A DNA stretch of 64,000 bases from Segatella baroniae DSM 16972 = JCM 13447 (GTDB lineage: Bacteria; Bacteroidota; Bacteroidia; Bacteroidales; Bacteroidaceae), in the NCBI RefSeq assembly GCF_000426585.1, contig NZ_AUFQ01000018.1, forward strand, positions 1 through 64,000, in the 5' to 3' direction. The number at the start of each line of letters is the position of its first letter. Positions within the stretch are counted from its first letter, which is position 1. The position numbers and the translations under genes were made by a program. Shown here piece after piece: positions 62,421 through 64,000 of the stretch. The notes beneath the pieces are model-generated. The model ran no database searches. It was not told where the DNA came from and saw only the letters and a list, made by a program, of their open reading frames with translations.

Positions 62421-63917
62421 TTACATCGGTTTCGTAATGAATCTCTTGTTCTTTCGGGCCTGTTCGATCCACTTGGGTACGACGGAATCCATGAATTGGT
62501 GCTTCTGTTTCTCCATCTTGGCAGGGTCAAGGCCGATGTAGCGTTGGGCTTTCTCCTTGGTGGAGACGTCCGGCAGCGGAATCTCCTTGGTCCATCCGTG
62601 CTGCGCAGCGACGCGGGTGCACTCCACCTGGGCGTCTTTTGCAAACTCCATGGCGTCTGCCAAGAGGCGCATCACTTCCTGCGGAGCGTGGAAAGCGGCA
62701 CCGTGGCTGGCCAAGGCGTAGTCCCAACGCCACTGACTTTTGCGGATATCGACGAGTGCTTTCTGCATCTGCGGCTCGGCGGCGCCATGCTTCCAGGCAA
62801 ATTCGGCGTAGAGATGAGCCTTGCCCAGTTCCTCTTCCGTGCGCATGGCAAGGTCGTAAACCTTCTTCTGACGCTCGTAAACATTCTGTCGGAGCGTCTC
62901 CGCGTCTTGCCGGTGGCAGGTCTGACACGTGCGGTCGATGTTGGCCAACGGGCTCATGATGTGGTGATCGGTGAACTTCACGCCCCCTTCTTGCTTGTAA
63001 GGCATGTGGCAATCGGCGCAAGAGAGGCCGCGCTGGCCATGAATCCCTTGCTTGAACATTTCGTAACCCGGGTGCTGCGCCTTCAGAATCTTGGCGTGTG
63101 AGAGCGGGTGGATATAGTCGTAGAAGCCCAGACTGTCGTAGTATTCCTCGGCATTCTCGCAGGTGAGACCCTTGTCTTGCGGGAATTTCAGATACTGATG
63201 GTTCTCCTTTTCAAAGTAATATTCGGTGTGGCACTGGGCGCAAACCAGTGAGCGCATCTCCTGATGGCTGGCCTTGCGCACGTCCTTGCCGGCTCTTGCC
63301 CAGGCTTCATACAAAGCCGGACGGGCCGGGCGCAGGTCCATTGTGCGGGCGTCGTGGCAGTCCGAGCACCCCACGGAGTTCATTACCTCCGCTCCCCAGT
63401 CACTCCATTTGGCGCCATAGTAGGCATTGAGTCCTTTCTCACGCATCAGACGCGGCACGTCCGGGCCCTTGCAAGTCCAGCAAGTGCCGGGTTGCATGTC
63501 GTCGGCGCCGTCCACTCCGGGATTGCCCGTGCGCAGAATCTTCCGTAAGTCCTCGATGCAATGGCGGTGGCCGCGGGGCGTATTGTACTCACGGGAGAAG
63601 GCATAGCCGGCCCAGTTGATGACGATGTAGGGATTGATGGCCAACACGTCTCTCACGCTGGAGCCGTTGTAGCGGCTCTGGAAGGTCGTGTCCTCCGTCA
63701 TGGCCCATGTCTGATACTCGCGCGGATAGTCCTGGGCGAACTTCTCGTTCTGCGCGACGATGGAGTCGGTGAACATCGTTCGCTTGTTGTTGAATACGCT
63801 GACGACCTCTGCCCGACGTTCGAGCAGGGAGGAACAGATGAGTCCGAGGACAAATACGATGGCCATGGCACCTCCGAAGAGGAGCCATCCTTGCCATTTC
63901 TTCAATTGCTTTGCCAT
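62421..63917 (-). CDS. nrfA: Ammonia-forming cytochrome c nitrite reductase NrfA
   Basis: 498 residues with an N-terminal signal/anchor segment (about 10-30). NrfA reduces nitrite to ammonia by six electrons in the periplasm. All five heme sites are visible: the active-site CWTCK at 146-150 with lysine ligand, then CSDCH 184-188, CAQCH 226-230, CADCH 300-304 and CQTCH 331-335. HIMSPLANIDRTC and the GxHGQRGLSCADCHMPY region carry distal histidines. The partner nrfH is not visible but would lie just beyond the right edge. Electrons come from the quinol pool through NrfH. Confidence 0.97.
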   Translation of the reverse strand: MAKQLKKWQGWLLFGGAMAIVFVLGLICSSLLERRAEVVSVFNNKRTMFTDSIVAQNEKFAQDYPREYQTWAMTEDTTFQSRYNGSSVRDVLAINPYIVINWAGYAFSREYNTPRGHRHCIEDLRKILRTGNPGVDGADDMQPGTCWTCKGPDVPRLMREKGLNAYYGAKWSDWGAEVMNSVGCSDCHDARTMDLRPARPALYEAWARAGKDVRKASHQEMRSLVCAQCHTEYYFEKENHQYLKFPQDKGLTCENAEEYYDSLGFYDYIHPLSHAKILKAQHPGYEMFKQGIHGQRGLSCADCHMPYKQEGGVKFTDHHIMSPLANIDRTCQTCHRQDAETLRQNVYERQKKVYDLAMRTEEELGKAHLYAEFAWKHGAAEPQMQKALVDIRKSQWRWDYALASHGAAFHAPQEVMRLLADAMEFAKDAQVECTRVAAQHGWTKEIPLPDVSTKEKAQRYIGLDPAKMEKQKHQFMDSVVPKWIEQARKNKRFITKPM

Positions 63918-64000
63918 ATTTCTAAGGTGTTAGATTTTGTTTGGGTGATGGGTGAAAGTTGTGAAGGTGTTGGGTGATGATGGACATCTATCTTCCTCCC

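Overview
The window looks like chromosomal DNA from a high-GC member of the Bacteroidales, most like Prevotella or a close relative. The reasons are three SusC/SusD pairs, an ECF sigma/FecR pair feeding a SusC with an N-terminal STN domain, TAnnTTTG-type -7 promoter boxes upstream of many genes, 2-oxoacid:ferredoxin oxidoreductase, and an nrf/ccs nitrite-ammonification operon. Genus and species are inference; no rRNA or tRNA gene was seen.

Layout. 1-8 kb: the 3' end of an IS110-type transposase, then housekeeping genes on the minus strand (dps, mutS, korA-korB), then about 1.1 kb of repeats. 8-11 kb: a DUF488 protein, a TraB/GumN protein and a DUF6377-type membrane regulator. 11.7-22.1 kb: a polysaccharide utilisation locus (PUL) of SusC, SusD, GH30, a surface glycan-binding lipoprotein and GH3, which has the layout of a beta-1,6-glucan locus. 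22.1-23.2 kb: a non-coding stretch with a cluster of DnaA-box-like 9-mers beside AT-rich DNA, close to where G/C strand bias changes sign; this is a candidate replication origin. 23.2-32.5 kb: nadA, then an ECF sigma/FecR/SusC/SusD/sulfatase PUL. 32.7-40.9 kb: a minus-strand PUL (SusC, SusD, GH144, GH3) with the layout of a beta-1,2-glucan locus. 41-44.8 kb: three genes that look like a CDP-activated precursor pathway for a surface glycan (CDP-glycerol phosphotransferase-like protein, class V aminotransferase, and a cytidylyltransferase fused to a degenerate Gfo/Idh/MocA domain). 45.2-54.3 kb: a minus-strand mannose/N-glycan set (GH92, GH125, MFS transporter, GH130, GH92) without its own SusCD. 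55.4-60.3 kb: a DEAD-box helicase, a LOG-family protein, a PfkB kinase and an M16 peptidase. 60.3-63.9 kb: nrfA, a ResB-like protein and CcsA.

How the genes work together. The PULs and the mannosidase set describe an anaerobic glycan feeder using fungal or microbial beta-glucans, sulfated glycans and mannose-rich N-glycans. KorAB supplies 2-oxoacid oxidation with ferredoxin, and NrfA with its cytochrome c maturation proteins provides nitrite reduction to ammonia.

The intergenic DNA is unusually rich in structure. Several families of dispersed repeats recur across the window: CT-rich inverted repeats, a 49-base palindromic core found twice in opposite orientation, GT-rich tracts, AATGTGAA-type tracts and hairpin arrays. 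They sit preferentially between operons and in the gaps between convergent genes.
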